64,000 nt of DNA from NCBI RefSeq assembly GCF_022346995.1, contig NZ_JAKRNM010000003.1, positions 186,001 through 250,000 of the forward strand. The letters are read 5' to 3'. Position 1 is the first letter of the stretch; every line of letters starts with the position of its first letter. The stretch comes from Paenibacillus sp. ACRRY. Lineage in GTDB: Bacteria; Bacillota; Bacilli; Paenibacillales; Paenibacillaceae. The notes below the pieces were generated by a model that saw only the letters and a program-made list of their open reading frames with translations, searched no databases and was not told the origin of the DNA. Below are positions 51,440 through 60,196 of the stretch, in pieces. The position numbers and the translations under genes were made by a program.

Positions 51440-51516
51440 AACCGCCTTCCCTTCCGAAGTTTCATTTAACAAGTATTATGCTACCTCATGGTATGCTGTG
51501 TCAAAAATAAGAAATA

Positions 51517-51545
51517 GAAAAAGCCCCTCCCATTCAGGGAGAGGC
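51517..51545 (-). terminator. Terminator of hmoB (minus strand)
   Basis: On the minus strand GCCTCTCCC, loop TGAAT, GGGAGGGGC and then TTTTTC form a compact terminator just after the hmoB stop and before the LtaS-like start. Confidence 0.82.
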
Positions 51546-51603
51546 CATGTGATCTGCTACATAAGTAAAACTCGTTGGGCGCTTGAGTCTATCAGGCTAC
51601 CCA

Positions 51604-52101
51604 CTATTCTATCGTATATGTCGTGACATAAGAGGCTCTTGGAAACATGGCTGGCTTCTGTGCGGTCAGCCCTTCACTTGTACTGCGATTGCGGTGGGCA
51701 TGATTATAGGCCTGAGACTGCTGCCAGCTTTTGAAGTGATCCTCTGACTCCCACAGCGTAAGTACAACATACGTATCATCTTTCAGAGGACGGAGCACAC
51801 GGATACCGACAAAACCTGGCTCGTCCTCCACTTTGCGTGCACGGTTTTTGAACCGTTCCTCGAAGTCACTACGGCCGTCTTCCGTCACCGGGATATTATT
51901 CAAAACCGCAAAGCTGCCGCCTGTCCAGGAGCCTGCGGCATCAAATGCCTCATATGCGGCTATGCTATCATCCGACTCAATATGAAGCAGACGTTCAGAC
52001 GTTTCGATGGCAAGACGAACCTGCTCCTCGCTCCGCAAGGTCAGATGCGGATATGCAGCGAGCACGTCCGGAATCGGGGAAGGAACCAAATAAATATACA
52101 T
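51604..52101 (-). CDS. hmoB: Heme-degrading monooxygenase HmoB-like protein
   Basis: A protein of about 165 residues, the size of B. subtilis HmoB (166). The ATG at 52101 follows AAGGAGG; the frame extends 21 codons upstream without support. The C-terminal ABM domain carries the IsdG-type triad: Asn in FAVLNNIPV, Trp in HFKSWQQSQAYNHAHRN and the final His of that motif. IsdG-type enzymes open heme and release iron. The N-terminal 70 residues (YIYLVPSPIPDVLAAYPHLT) are the extra domain seen in HmoB. It is a single gene with its own terminator. Confidence 0.82.
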   Translation of the reverse strand: MYIYLVPSPIPDVLAAYPHLTLRSEEQVRLAIETSERLLHIESDDSIAAYEAFDAAGSWTGGSFAVLNNIPVTEDGRSDFEERFKNRARKVEDEPGFVGIRVLRPLKDDTYVVLTLWESEDHFKSWQQSQAYNHAHRNRSTSEGLTAQKPAMFPRASYVTTYTIE

Positions 52102-52236
52102 GGAATCTGCCTCCTTAAATGTACGTTCCCCTTCAACATAGCATACGGGGAGGGACGAGTCCAATCTGCGGAATGGCTGGTTTGGCCAGGTCTTTTCATG
52201 ATAAAGTAGAAAGACTAAAACAGAACGGGTGATCGT

Positions 52237-54582
52237 ATGACAAATACCATTCGAATATCAGTCAGGCCTTTGGTTGAATATGTATATCGCAGCGGCAGTA
52301 TTCGTCCCGGATTCCGCTCCAATGCATCCATGCAGGAAGGAACCCGAATTCATCAGCGGGTGCAGAAGGATTATACGGAAGAAGACCTGAAAGAAGTTGT
52401 GCTTGAAGCTGAAATCCAGCATGGAGACCTAACCTATGTGGTAGAAGGGCGATGTGACGGTCTGATTCGTCTGGAGGGCCAGCTGACTGTGGATGAGATC
52501 AAATCAACAGCCGGCAACCTGGACGATCTGGGCGATGGACTTCCGGTCCACTGGGCGCAGGCCATCATGTATGCATATATGTATGCCGTACAGCATGATG
52601 AGCCAAGAATGCAAGTACAGCTTACCTATGTGCAGACCGTGAATAGCCAGGAGAGAAGATATCGGCGCATGCTCGAACGTGAGGAGCTTGAGCAATTTGC
52701 CGCTGAGGTCATCGCCGGATATGCTCCTTATGCCGAGATGATTGCTGCATATGAAGAGAAGCGGGACGTCACTGTTAAAGAACTGCCGTTTCCATTCCGC
52801 AAGTATCGGGAAGGGCAGCGCAAGCTGGCAGGGGCAGTATATCAGACCATCCGTGAGGGTAAGGGACTGATGGCCAAGGCTCCAACGGGAATCGGGAAAA
52901 CAATGTCCGTCTTATTTCCCGCAGTGAAGGCAATTGGTGAAGGCGAAGCCAGTCGATTGTTCTATCTTACGGCAAGGACGACGACTCGTGTTGCGGCAGA
53001 AGAGGCTTTTGCCAGAATGCAGGCGGAAGGGCTGAACATGCATGTGATCAGCCTGACTGCCAAGGACAAGATCTGTTTCAAGGAAGAAGAAGCTTGTGAT
53101 ACCGGTCAGTGCGGCATGTGTGAAGGGTATTATGATCGCATTAATGGGGCAGTGCTGGATATGCTGGAGCATGAAACATTGATGACACGCCCGGTCATTG
53201 AACAGTACGCGCGCAAGCACCGGGTGTGTCCATTCGAATTTTCACTGGATGCGGCATATGCGGCCGATGCAGTCATCTGTGACTATAACTATATTTTTGA
53301 CCCGCGTATTTCCCTCAAACGCATGCTGGAGGAGCAGAAACGCAAAACGGTGCTGCTGGTCGATGAGGCACATAATCTGGTCGATCGCGGCCGCATGATG
53401 TTCTCCGCTGAGCTGGAGAAGGCTGTTTTTCTGGATGTCAAAAGGGAGTTTAAGACGCTGGGCAGCAGTGTCGCTGCCGCGAAGGCCATTACCGACCATG
53501 CGGGAGCCATTGATAAGTACCTGATCACCCTGCGCAAAAACGGAGGAGAAGAGGGCAAGCTGCTGCAGCAGGAGGCGCCGGAGGAACTGATTGAATTGCT
53601 GGAGCCCTTTGTCATGGTTGCGGAGCAGAATCTTGTGGAAGGCGGTTCGGGAAATGCCGAGACGGATCAACTGCTGCTGGATGCCTACTTTACAGCTCAG
53701 AACTTCCTGCGTATCGCCAAGCTGTATGATGAACGATTCGTTACGTATGCTGAATGTGTGCGAAGCGAAGTGAGAGTGAAGCTGTTCTGTCTCGATCCAT
53801 CTGTGCTGCTTCGCCAGACAGCGAAGGGTTTCCGTTCCATCATTCATTTCTCGGCAACCTTGTCACCACTGGGTTATTACCGTGACATGCTTGGTGCGGA
53901 GGAAGAGGACTACACCTTGCGTATCGCTTCACCCTTTCAGCGGGAACAATTGGATGTAAGGCTGCTTCCCTTGTCCATTCGCTACAAGGACCGGCAGCGT
54001 TCCAGGCAGCCGATTGCGAGCATGCTGCATCAGCTCGTATCCGAGTGGCCGCGGAGCAATCTGCTTGTCTTTTTCCCTTCGTATCCATATATGCGTGAAG
54101 TCTACGAGACCTATACGCAGCTTCCTGGTGAGGCCGATACGGTCATGCAGGAACAGGGCATGAATGAGCTGGAAAGAGAGGCATTTCTGAATGCATTCCA
54201 GCCGCATCCGGAACGAACGAGGCTCGTATTCGCCGTGATGGGTGGTGTATTTTCAGAAGGAGTAGATCTGCCGGGAGATCGTCTCAATGGGGTCGTCGTG
54301 GTGGGTGCAGGGCTTCCCCAGATTGGACTGGAAAACAACGTGCTTCGTGACTATTTTGACCGCTCAGGACGCAACGGCTTCAATTATGCTTATGTATTTC
54401 CGGGGATGAACAAGGTGCTGCAGGCAGGCGGCAGGCTGATTCGGACGGAAGAGGATACGGGCGTACTCGTATTGGTGGATGATCGCTTCACCCAGGAGCC
54501 GTATCGTTCCCTTCTGCCCGAGGAGTGGCTGGATTATAAGCGCATCTCCCCTTCAACCGGAAACTTCTCTGCGGGTGATTGA
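52237..54582 (+). CDS. Nuclease-helicase fusion: PD-(D/E)XK domain with DinG/XPD-type Fe-S helicase
   Basis: A protein of 781 residues. Residues 1-150 form a Cas4/RecB-like nuclease domain: GTRIHQRVQKDY at the start, and EGRCDGLIRL followed by VDEIKST, which supply the D, E and K. The helicase follows: motif I MAKAPTGIGKTMSVLFP near residue 213, TARTTTRVAAEEAFARM, four Fe-S cysteines (ICFKEE, EACDTGQCGMC, RVCPFEF), DEAH box VLLVDEAHNLVD near 375, and C-terminal motifs VFAVMGGVFSEGVDLPGDRL and QAGGRLIRTEEDTGVLVLVD. It should unwind DNA 5'-3' and cut or process it in repair. The family is known but little studied. GGTGATC precedes the ATG. Confidence 0.85.
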   Translation: MTNTIRISVRPLVEYVYRSGSIRPGFRSNASMQEGTRIHQRVQKDYTEEDLKEVVLEAEIQHGDLTYVVEGRCDGLIRLEGQLTVDEIKSTAGNLDDLGDGLPVHWAQAIMYAYMYAVQHDEPRMQVQLTYVQTVNSQERRYRRMLEREELEQFAAEVIAGYAPYAEMIAAYEEKRDVTVKELPFPFRKYREGQRKLAGAVYQTIREGKGLMAKAPTGIGKTMSVLFPAVKAIGEGEASRLFYLTARTTTRVAAEEAFARMQAEGLNMHVISLTAKDKICFKEEEACDTGQCGMCEGYYDRINGAVLDMLEHETLMTRPVIEQYARKHRVCPFEFSLDAAYAADAVICDYNYIFDPRISLKRMLEEQKRKTVLLVDEAHNLVDRGRMMFSAELEKAVFLDVKREFKTLGSSVAAAKAITDHAGAIDKYLITLRKNGGEEGKLLQQEAPEELIELLEPFVMVAEQNLVEGGSGNAETDQLLLDAYFTAQNFLRIAKLYDERFVTYAECVRSEVRVKLFCLDPSVLLRQTAKGFRSIIHFSATLSPLGYYRDMLGAEEEDYTLRIASPFQREQLDVRLLPLSIRYKDRQRSRQPIASMLHQLVSEWPRSNLLVFFPSYPYMREVYETYTQLPGEADTVMQEQGMNELEREAFLNAFQPHPERTRLVFAVMGGVFSEGVDLPGDRLNGVVVVGAGLPQIGLENNVLRDYFDRSGRNGFNYAYVFPGMNKVLQAGGRLIRTEEDTGVLVLVDDRFTQEPYRSLLPEEWLDYKRISPSTGNFSAGD

Positions 54583-54689
54583 AGCATAGGCCAAAAAGGG
54601 TATTACTTGGATAGCAAACGAACGAACAAGGGCGAATACATATCCGTTCCAACGTCCGCTTCGAAAGCAATCAAGGAGGTCGGTTTTTG

Positions 54690-56162
54690 ATGAAAAGAAA
54701 TCATACGATGATGCAGTTTTTTGAATGGCATTTGGCTGCAGACGGTAAGCATTGGAAACGACTGGCCCAAATGGCTCCGGAGCTGAAAGCCAAAGGCATT
54801 GATTCGGTATGGGTGCCCCCTGTGACCAAAGCCATTACCCCGGAGGATACCGGATATGGCGTCTATGATCTGTACGATCTCGGGGAGTTCGACCAGAAAG
54901 GCAGTGTGCGGACGAAGTATGGTACCAAACAGGAATTGGTGGATGCCATTGCCGAATGTCAGAAAAACGGTGTTGCCGTCTATGTTGACCTGGTCATGAA
55001 CCACAAGGCAGGTGCTGACGAGAAGGAAGTGTTCAAAGTCATTGAAGTTGATCCGAACGACCGGACGAAGGAAATATCCAAACCGTTCGAGATCGAAGGC
55101 TGGACCAAATTTACGTTTCCGGGTCGTGACGACCAATACTCCTCCTTCAAGTGGACATCTGAACACTTTAATGGTACGGACTTTGATGCCAAGACAGAAC
55201 GCACCGGCATATTCCGCATCGCAGGAGAGAACAAGAAATGGAATCAGAATGTCGATGACGAGTTCGGCAACTATGATTATCTGATGTTCGCCAACATCGA
55301 CTACAACCACCCGGAGGTCCGCAAGGAGATGCTCCAATGGGGAAAATGGCTGATCGACACGCTGCAATGCAGTGGTTTCCGCCTGGATGCGATCAAGCAT
55401 ATTAACCATGAATTCATCAAGGAATTTGCAGCAGAGATGATTCGCAAGCGTGGGCAGGACTTCTACATTGTAGGGGAGTTCTGGAATTCCAATCTTGATG
55501 CCTGCCGTCAATTCCTGGATACGGTGGATTATCAGATCGACCTGTTCGATGTGTCCCTTCACTACAAGCTGCATGAGGCATCCCTGGCAGGCAGAGATTT
55601 CGACCTATCCAAAATTTTTGATGACACGCTCGTTCAGACACACCCAACGCATGCCGTAACGTTTGTCGATAATCATGATTCCCAGCCGCATGAAGCATTG
55701 GAATCATGGATTGGCGACTGGTTTAAACCCAGCGCGTATGCATTGACCCTGCTGCGCCGTGATGGGTATCCGGTTGTCTTTTACGGGGATTATTACGGTA
55801 TTGGCGGTCCTGAGCCTGTGGAGGGCAAAAAGGATATCCTAGATATTCTGCTATCTGCCCGTTATAACAAAGCTTACGGAGAGCAGGAAGATTATTTCGA
55901 TCATCCGAATACGATTGGATGGGTACGCCGTGGTGTGGAAGAATTCGAGCGATCCGGTTGTGCGGTGGTGGTCTCCAACGGGGATGATGGCGAGAAACGA
56001 ATGTTTGTCGGCGAACATCGTGCCGGTGAAGTATGGACGGATCTGACGCACAGCTGCGAGGATAGCATCACCATTGAGAAGGACGGCTGGGCTACGTTCC
56101 ATGTGTGTGGCGGAGGTTTATCCGTATGGGCTTTGCCTGATGACGAGAGTGCGAGTGCGTAA
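54690..56162 (+). CDS. Cytoplasmic alpha-amylase, GH13
   Basis: An enzyme of 490 residues that hydrolyses alpha-1,4-glucans. No signal peptide is present (MKRNHTMMQFFEWHLAADGK), so it acts inside the cell, like E. coli AmyA. The GH13 regions are complete: VYVDLVMNHKAG, GFRLDAIKHINHEFI with the nucleophile Asp, YIVGEFWNSNL with the acid/base Glu, and FVDNHDSQPHEAL with the third Asp. The C-terminal beta domain ends near residue 480. The ATG at 54690 follows AAGGAGGT. It likely degrades storage glycogen or imported maltodextrins; no transporter is adjacent. Confidence 0.93.
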   Translation: MKRNHTMMQFFEWHLAADGKHWKRLAQMAPELKAKGIDSVWVPPVTKAITPEDTGYGVYDLYDLGEFDQKGSVRTKYGTKQELVDAIAECQKNGVAVYVDLVMNHKAGADEKEVFKVIEVDPNDRTKEISKPFEIEGWTKFTFPGRDDQYSSFKWTSEHFNGTDFDAKTERTGIFRIAGENKKWNQNVDDEFGNYDYLMFANIDYNHPEVRKEMLQWGKWLIDTLQCSGFRLDAIKHINHEFIKEFAAEMIRKRGQDFYIVGEFWNSNLDACRQFLDTVDYQIDLFDVSLHYKLHEASLAGRDFDLSKIFDDTLVQTHPTHAVTFVDNHDSQPHEALESWIGDWFKPSAYALTLLRRDGYPVVFYGDYYGIGGPEPVEGKKDILDILLSARYNKAYGEQEDYFDHPNTIGWVRRGVEEFERSGCAVVVSNGDDGEKRMFVGEHRAGEVWTDLTHSCEDSITIEKDGWATFHVCGGGLSVWALPDDESASA

Positions 56163-56187
56163 GATCGGGATATAAATATAGACAACT

Positions 56188-56229
56188 AAACCACCTGAAA
56201 TGGCGATGGCATGCCTGCAGGTGGTTTTT
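56188..56229 (+). terminator. Terminator of the amylase gene
   Basis: AAACCACCTG (56188-56197) pairs with CAGGTGGTTT (56218-56227) followed by T5. The loop of 20 bases is longer than usual. Confidence 0.82.
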
Positions 56230-56349
56230 GTGCTGGGTCCAGCTATTTTTATTGTGTTATCTTAATATGGGATAATAAACCAATTCATGTGAATAGACGT
56301 TAATTAGTTAGAAGTGCTATTTTTATGTAGATACAAGGGGGAAGATGGG

Positions 56350-56961
56350 TTGAGGAGAATTATACATACAGGGGCATGCTTACTTTTAATGGTGTGTTTG
56401 GTGGCCTGCAGCGTATTCCCAAACAAGGGGCCGAACGGTGAACCGAGACGAACAGATGAATACACGCTTAATTCCGAGAGACGAGATCTTTATCAACGAA
56501 TTTTGAAGAATCCAGCCTCCTTCAGGGTTAATTCCCCCAATGAATATACATTAACCGCAACTGTGAACGTAAGTCATGAAAACGGGACTGACTTAATTAC
56601 ATATGAAATCTTGATCAATGAGGTTCAGGTGCCAATGGATAATGTAATTCAGTCTTTTACACTAAATTCATCCATGATAAATAATATCAATGCCTCGGAG
56701 CTTCTTATCTCTAACGTGCACAATACACACGAAACGAGCCTCGATCCGGACAATGAACCTTTGGGATTAAGCTTGAGCAGGGGATATACGTTGAAGCCAG
56801 AAACGGAGATAGACAGCAATATCATTCATGCCTACGAGGACATGTACATTAAAATCTCCTATGGACCGAAAGAGGATCGAACAGAAGATTACTTCCATTT
56901 GAAAGCCGAACCTTCTTCCGAGGCTCTGGAATATATGAAAGTGTGGAGTGAGGATGAATAA
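56350..56961 (+). CDS. Putative lipoprotein of unknown function
   Basis: A protein of about 203 residues; I do not recognise its family. The TTG at 56350 behind AAGGGGGAAG gives a signal peptide with lipobox LLMVCLVACS, so it should be lipidated and face outward. The mature part is polar and strand-rich: PASFRVNSPNEYTLTATVNV, TYEILINEVQVPMDNVIQSF, ISNVHNTHETSLDPDN, ending in acidic EYMKVWSEDE. No Cys other than the lipobox and one earlier. It stands alone between two terminators. Lower GC than its neighbours suggests it may be a recent arrival. Confidence 0.65.
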   Translation: MRRIIHTGACLLLMVCLVACSVFPNKGPNGEPRRTDEYTLNSERRDLYQRILKNPASFRVNSPNEYTLTATVNVSHENGTDLITYEILINEVQVPMDNVIQSFTLNSSMINNINASELLISNVHNTHETSLDPDNEPLGLSLSRGYTLKPETEIDSNIIHAYEDMYIKISYGPKEDRTEDYFHLKAEPSSEALEYMKVWSEDE

Positions 56962-57027
56962 ACTAGGAAGGTAGCCTCCATTCAGCTCTTTTTGGGAGCG
57001 TGAGCGAAGGCCACCTCATCTTCTAGT

Positions 57028-57066
57028 AAAACGATGCTTCAGCTTTCTGAAGCTACTCGGAGCATC
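57028..57066 (-). terminator. Terminator of the MBL-fold gene (minus strand)
   Basis: On the minus strand GATGCT (57066-57061) pairs with AGCATC (57038-57033) with an inner AGCTTC/GAAGCT stem, then GTTTTAC. Stem quality is moderate. Confidence 0.5.
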
Positions 57067-57077
57067 CTATACTTACC

Positions 57078-57836
57078 TTATTTCTCATTCAGCTCAAACG
57101 ATTCCAGTGTGCCAGCCATACGCAGGTCATGCTCGCGGTTGAACCGTTCCCGGTTACTCGCATCTGCATATTCGTCATGATAATGCATTAAGACGGTCTT
57201 TTGCCTTACTTCCGCTGGCAGCTGTTCCAGGTCCTTCAGCGAGGTATGAGATTTGATCACCAAATCATGCATATGGCATTCATGGAAGATCAGCTGCACA
57301 TCTGCGGCAGCCTGTTCTACCCGTTCCTGATCCAGCGTGCTATCCGCACTGTAGTAGAAGTAGGGCTTCGCAAGAATACCATTGCTGACCATGCCCGGAA
57401 CGTGCTGTGTGCGGAATGTCTCAAACGTTACGCCGCCCAGCTCGAATGTGCCTCCATCCGACAGTGGAACGATATCATAATAATCGCTCATTGTGCGCTC
57501 GCCATCGGTGGTGTAGCGCATGCCTGGAGATAAGATGCTCCATAGCGGCTCGACCAGTTGTTCGTGGATAAACAGGCGTGGTTTGCGGTCACCCACAATT
57601 TGCGAATAGTATCCAAGCATCTGCACACCGTTGATGTGGTCTTCATGCAAATGTGTGATAAATACATTATGGATATCAGTCATGGGGAACCCAACCTCTT
57701 TGAGCGCTTTTGCATTCGATTCCGGAAAATCAATGACCAGATGCGTGCCTCCAAATTCGGTGAGCATGCTGTTGTGATGCTGCTCTACGCTGAACATGTC
57801 CCCTGTGCCCAGAAATGTAATTTTCAACGATTTCAT
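57078..57836 (-). CDS. MBL-fold metal-dependent hydrolase
   Basis: A protein of 252 residues of the metallo-beta-lactamase fold. It starts KITFLGTGDMFSVEQHHNSM, the zinc-binding HxHxDH is FITHLHEDHINGVQML near residue 62, and further ligands appear in FYYSADSTLDQE (Asp) and FHECHMHD and VLMHYHDEY (His). The G-T-G-x near the start and the D-x-S-T are typical of the RNase Z/phosphonate-type branch that acts on phosphodiesters or lactones. The start follows AAGGAG. The gene is divergent from uxaC. No closer function can be given. Confidence 0.8.
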   Translation of the reverse strand: MKSLKITFLGTGDMFSVEQHHNSMLTEFGGTHLVIDFPESNAKALKEVGFPMTDIHNVFITHLHEDHINGVQMLGYYSQIVGDRKPRLFIHEQLVEPLWSILSPGMRYTTDGERTMSDYYDIVPLSDGGTFELGGVTFETFRTQHVPGMVSNGILAKPYFYYSADSTLDQERVEQAAADVQLIFHECHMHDLVIKSHTSLKDLEQLPAEVRQKTVLMHYHDEYADASNRERFNREHDLRMAGTLESFELNEK

Positions 57837-58030
57837 CTCCTTGTATGATCTTCAGATCAGCATATCGTTCATTAAAACCAGTATATCTTGTTCGGGGGCA
57901 TATGCCTAAACCAACCTTTTTTGAATACGCTATCATTTTTTATTGAACTTTGGGAGGAAACAGTGTAGCGTAAAGATGGGAAGTGTACCCATATGAACGT
58001 AAACTCACCCAAAGGGAGCGTGCGAAGCGA

Positions 58031-59473
58031 ATGAAGTCTTTTTTGGATGAACAATTTTTGCTGCACAATGAGACAGCCGTCAAGTTATATGAGGATTATG
58101 CCAAGGACATGCCGATTATTGACTATCACTGCCATCTCAGTCCACAGGAGATCTATGAGAACAAGACGTTTGGCAATATTACGGAAGCCTGGTTGTACGG
58201 GGATCACTACAAATGGCGGCTAATGCGGGCAAACGGTATCGAAGAGCAATATATCACTGGCGGTGAGGGCGTGACCGATTACGATCGTTTCCTGGCTTAT
58301 GCCAAAACGGTACCTATGATGATCGGCAACCCGTTGTATGCCTGGTCCCACCTGGAGCTACAGCGGTACTTCGGGGTATATGAAGTGTTGAATGAGAGCA
58401 GTGCTCCAGGAATCTGGGGAAAAGTAAATGCCAAGCTGAACAGTGAAGGGTTTGGCGCACGTGACCTGATTACGAAATCTAACGTCACTGTGGTGTGCAC
58501 GACCGATGATCCTTGTGATTCTCTGGAATACCATCTGAAGATTCAGGAGATCGAAGGCTTTGATACAGCTGTGCTGCCTTCTTTCCGTCCGGATAAAGGG
58601 CTTGAACTGAACCGGGATACCTTCACAGAATGGGTGGGCAAGCTATCTCAGGCTTCGGGTACAGCAATCTCTGATTATGACTCATTCCTCTCTGCGCTGG
58701 AATCCCGGGTGGAGTTCTTCCATTCCGTAGGTGGCAGAGTTTCCGACCATGCACTGGATTACGTGCCATATGGCAAGGCTACACGGGAAGAAGCGGCAGC
58801 CATTTTTGCCAAAGCGCTCGCAGGTCATCAAGTGAGCCGTGAGGAAGAGAATAAATACAAGACCGTTACGCTGACTTTCTTGGGCAAGCTTTATGCGGAG
58901 CGGGGCTGGGTGATGCAGTTCCATATGAATGCTGCCCGTAACAATAACAGCCGGATGTTCGCTCAGCTTGGACCGGATACCGGATATGATGCCGTGAATG
59001 ATACGCCGCTATCTTCTGCGATGATTGGTCTGCTGGATGCACTGGAGCAGGAGAAAGCACTACCCAAAACCATTCTATATTCCTTGAATCCACGGGATAA
59101 TGAAGTGCTGGCTGCCATTGTCGGCAGCTTCCAGGGCGGCGGTATCCCGGGCAAAATTCAGCTTGGCGCAGCATGGTGGTTCAACGATACCAAGGACGGC
59201 ATGCTCGCTCAGATGAGAGCACTGGCCAACGTCGGTTTGCTGAGCCGTTTTGTGGGGATGCTGACGGACTCTCGCAGTTTCCTCTCCTATACAAGACACG
59301 AATATTTCCGCCGTCTGGTCTGCAACCTGATCGGGGAATGGGTGGAACAGGGAGAGGCACCGCATGATATGGAATTGCTCGGACAGATGGTTCAAGGCAT
59401 TGCCTACAACAATGCCAAGGAGTATTTCCCCTTCTCGGCTTCACTCAAAAAAGTATCTGCTTCGCAGTCCTAA
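58031..59473 (+). CDS. uxaC: Glucuronate isomerase
   Basis: Isomerises glucuronate to fructuronate and galacturonate to tagaturonate, about 480 residues. Landmarks: DMPIIDYHCHLSPQEIYENK with the metal-binding His pair, YAWSHLELQRYFGVYE, VCTTDDPCDSLEYH, ERGWVMQFHMNAARNNNSRM and DSRSFLSYTRHEYFRRL. The ATG at 58031 has a GGGAG 13 bases upstream, a loose spacing; an ATG 16 codons earlier (57983) has no better site. It is an orphan: the usual uxaB, uxuA and transport genes are not in the window, although glycan-degrading functions are common in this kind of genome. Confidence 0.9.
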   Translation: MKSFLDEQFLLHNETAVKLYEDYAKDMPIIDYHCHLSPQEIYENKTFGNITEAWLYGDHYKWRLMRANGIEEQYITGGEGVTDYDRFLAYAKTVPMMIGNPLYAWSHLELQRYFGVYEVLNESSAPGIWGKVNAKLNSEGFGARDLITKSNVTVVCTTDDPCDSLEYHLKIQEIEGFDTAVLPSFRPDKGLELNRDTFTEWVGKLSQASGTAISDYDSFLSALESRVEFFHSVGGRVSDHALDYVPYGKATREEAAAIFAKALAGHQVSREEENKYKTVTLTFLGKLYAERGWVMQFHMNAARNNNSRMFAQLGPDTGYDAVNDTPLSSAMIGLLDALEQEKALPKTILYSLNPRDNEVLAAIVGSFQGGGIPGKIQLGAAWWFNDTKDGMLAQMRALANVGLLSRFVGMLTDSRSFLSYTRHEYFRRLVCNLIGEWVEQGEAPHDMELLGQMVQGIAYNNAKEYFPFSASLKKVSASQS

Positions 59474-59491
59474 TTAACATAGAACTTTCCG

Positions 59492-59520
59492 AAACCGTGG
59501 CAATCTGCCACGGTTTTTTT
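59492..59520 (+). terminator. Terminator of uxaC
   Basis: AAACCGTGGCA pairs perfectly with TGCCACGGTTT around a 3-nt loop, followed by T7. Confidence 0.93.
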
Positions 59521-59538
59521 GTGGTGTCATTTACCTGT

Positions 59539-59582
59539 TTGACTTCCACCCTTGGTGAAAATATAATTAGGATACCTAATTA
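59539..59582 (+). promoter_or_regulatory. Promoter with overlapping MarR operator
   Basis: TTGACT (59539-59544), a 17-nt spacer and a perfect TATAAT (59562-59567). The palindrome TAATTAGG-ATA-CCTAATTA (59564-59582) covers the -10 box and the start point, the classic place for a MarR-type repressor. Confidence 0.85.
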
Positions 59583-59590
59583 ATTGATAT

Positions 59591-59603
59591 ACTATTTAAT
59601 AGT
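59591..59603. promoter_or_regulatory. Second palindrome downstream of MarR operator
   Basis: ACTATT-T-AATAGT is a perfect 13-bp palindrome just downstream of the main operator, in the leader of the marR operon. It may be an auxiliary binding site. Confidence 0.4.
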
Positions 59604-59653
59604 GATCCTATGTTAATTGAGAATTCATTGAGAATGTAAAGGAGGAACCCTAT

Positions 59654-60196
59654 ATGACAGGTCTGGATCCAGTGGCCCAGAAGCTGCTGTATTCCATCAT
59701 GCAGTTTAATAAAGGCAAATGGAGACAGCATAAGCCCCACGGTCGCAACCATAATGAAATTATGGTATTGGCCTGTTTGCTCCACGGCTCACATCCAGGA
59801 GAGCGTCTGGATTGGCGAGATAATCCTCCCGATTTTAACAGCGAATTGAATGAAGATCATCCAGGACTGAAAGTATCGGAGATCAGTGCGCTGCTGCGAG
59901 TAAAATCGCCAACGATTACCCCAGTCATTCGTGGTCTTGAGGACGAGGGACTCGTCAAGCGAACCATGGACCCCGATGATCGCCGTGCCGTGCGCATTAC
60001 GATTACGGAAGCAGGCCGTGATATTATTCGGGCTGCTCATGAAGAGCGCATGCAGATATTCAACAGATTGGTTGAGCATCTGGGAGAGGAAGACAGTACC
60101 CAGTTAGCTGAGCTGCTGACGAAAGTATATAGCTTTTTTGACTCACTCGCTTCCCTGCAAAAGGAGCATTCAACAGAAGGAGATGATACGCCATGA
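59654..60196 (+). CDS. MarR-family repressor of ABC exporter operon
   Basis: A protein of 180 residues, longer than the usual 140-150 because of an insert near residues 48-70 (GERLDWRDNPPDFNSELNED). The winged helix is clear: LKVSEISALLRVKSPTITPV as helix-turn-helix and VKRTMDPDDRRAVRITITEA as wing with the conserved D-D-R-R. AAAGGAGG precedes the ATG. It is the first gene of a three-gene operon and its stop overlaps the first ABC gene, with its probable operator on its own -10 box. It should be a repressor released by a drug or similar ligand exported by the downstream transporter. Confidence 0.88.
   Translation: MTGLDPVAQKLLYSIMQFNKGKWRQHKPHGRNHNEIMVLACLLHGSHPGERLDWRDNPPDFNSELNEDHPGLKVSEISALLRVKSPTITPVIRGLEDEGLVKRTMDPDDRRAVRITITEAGRDIIRAAHEERMQIFNRLVEHLGEEDSTQLAELLTKVYSFFDSLASLQKEHSTEGDDTP

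Noticed and set aside
54603..55574. Minus-strand open frame of about 323 codons opposite the amylase gene
   Set aside because: It lies entirely opposite strongly conserved GH13 motifs and has no ribosome site.
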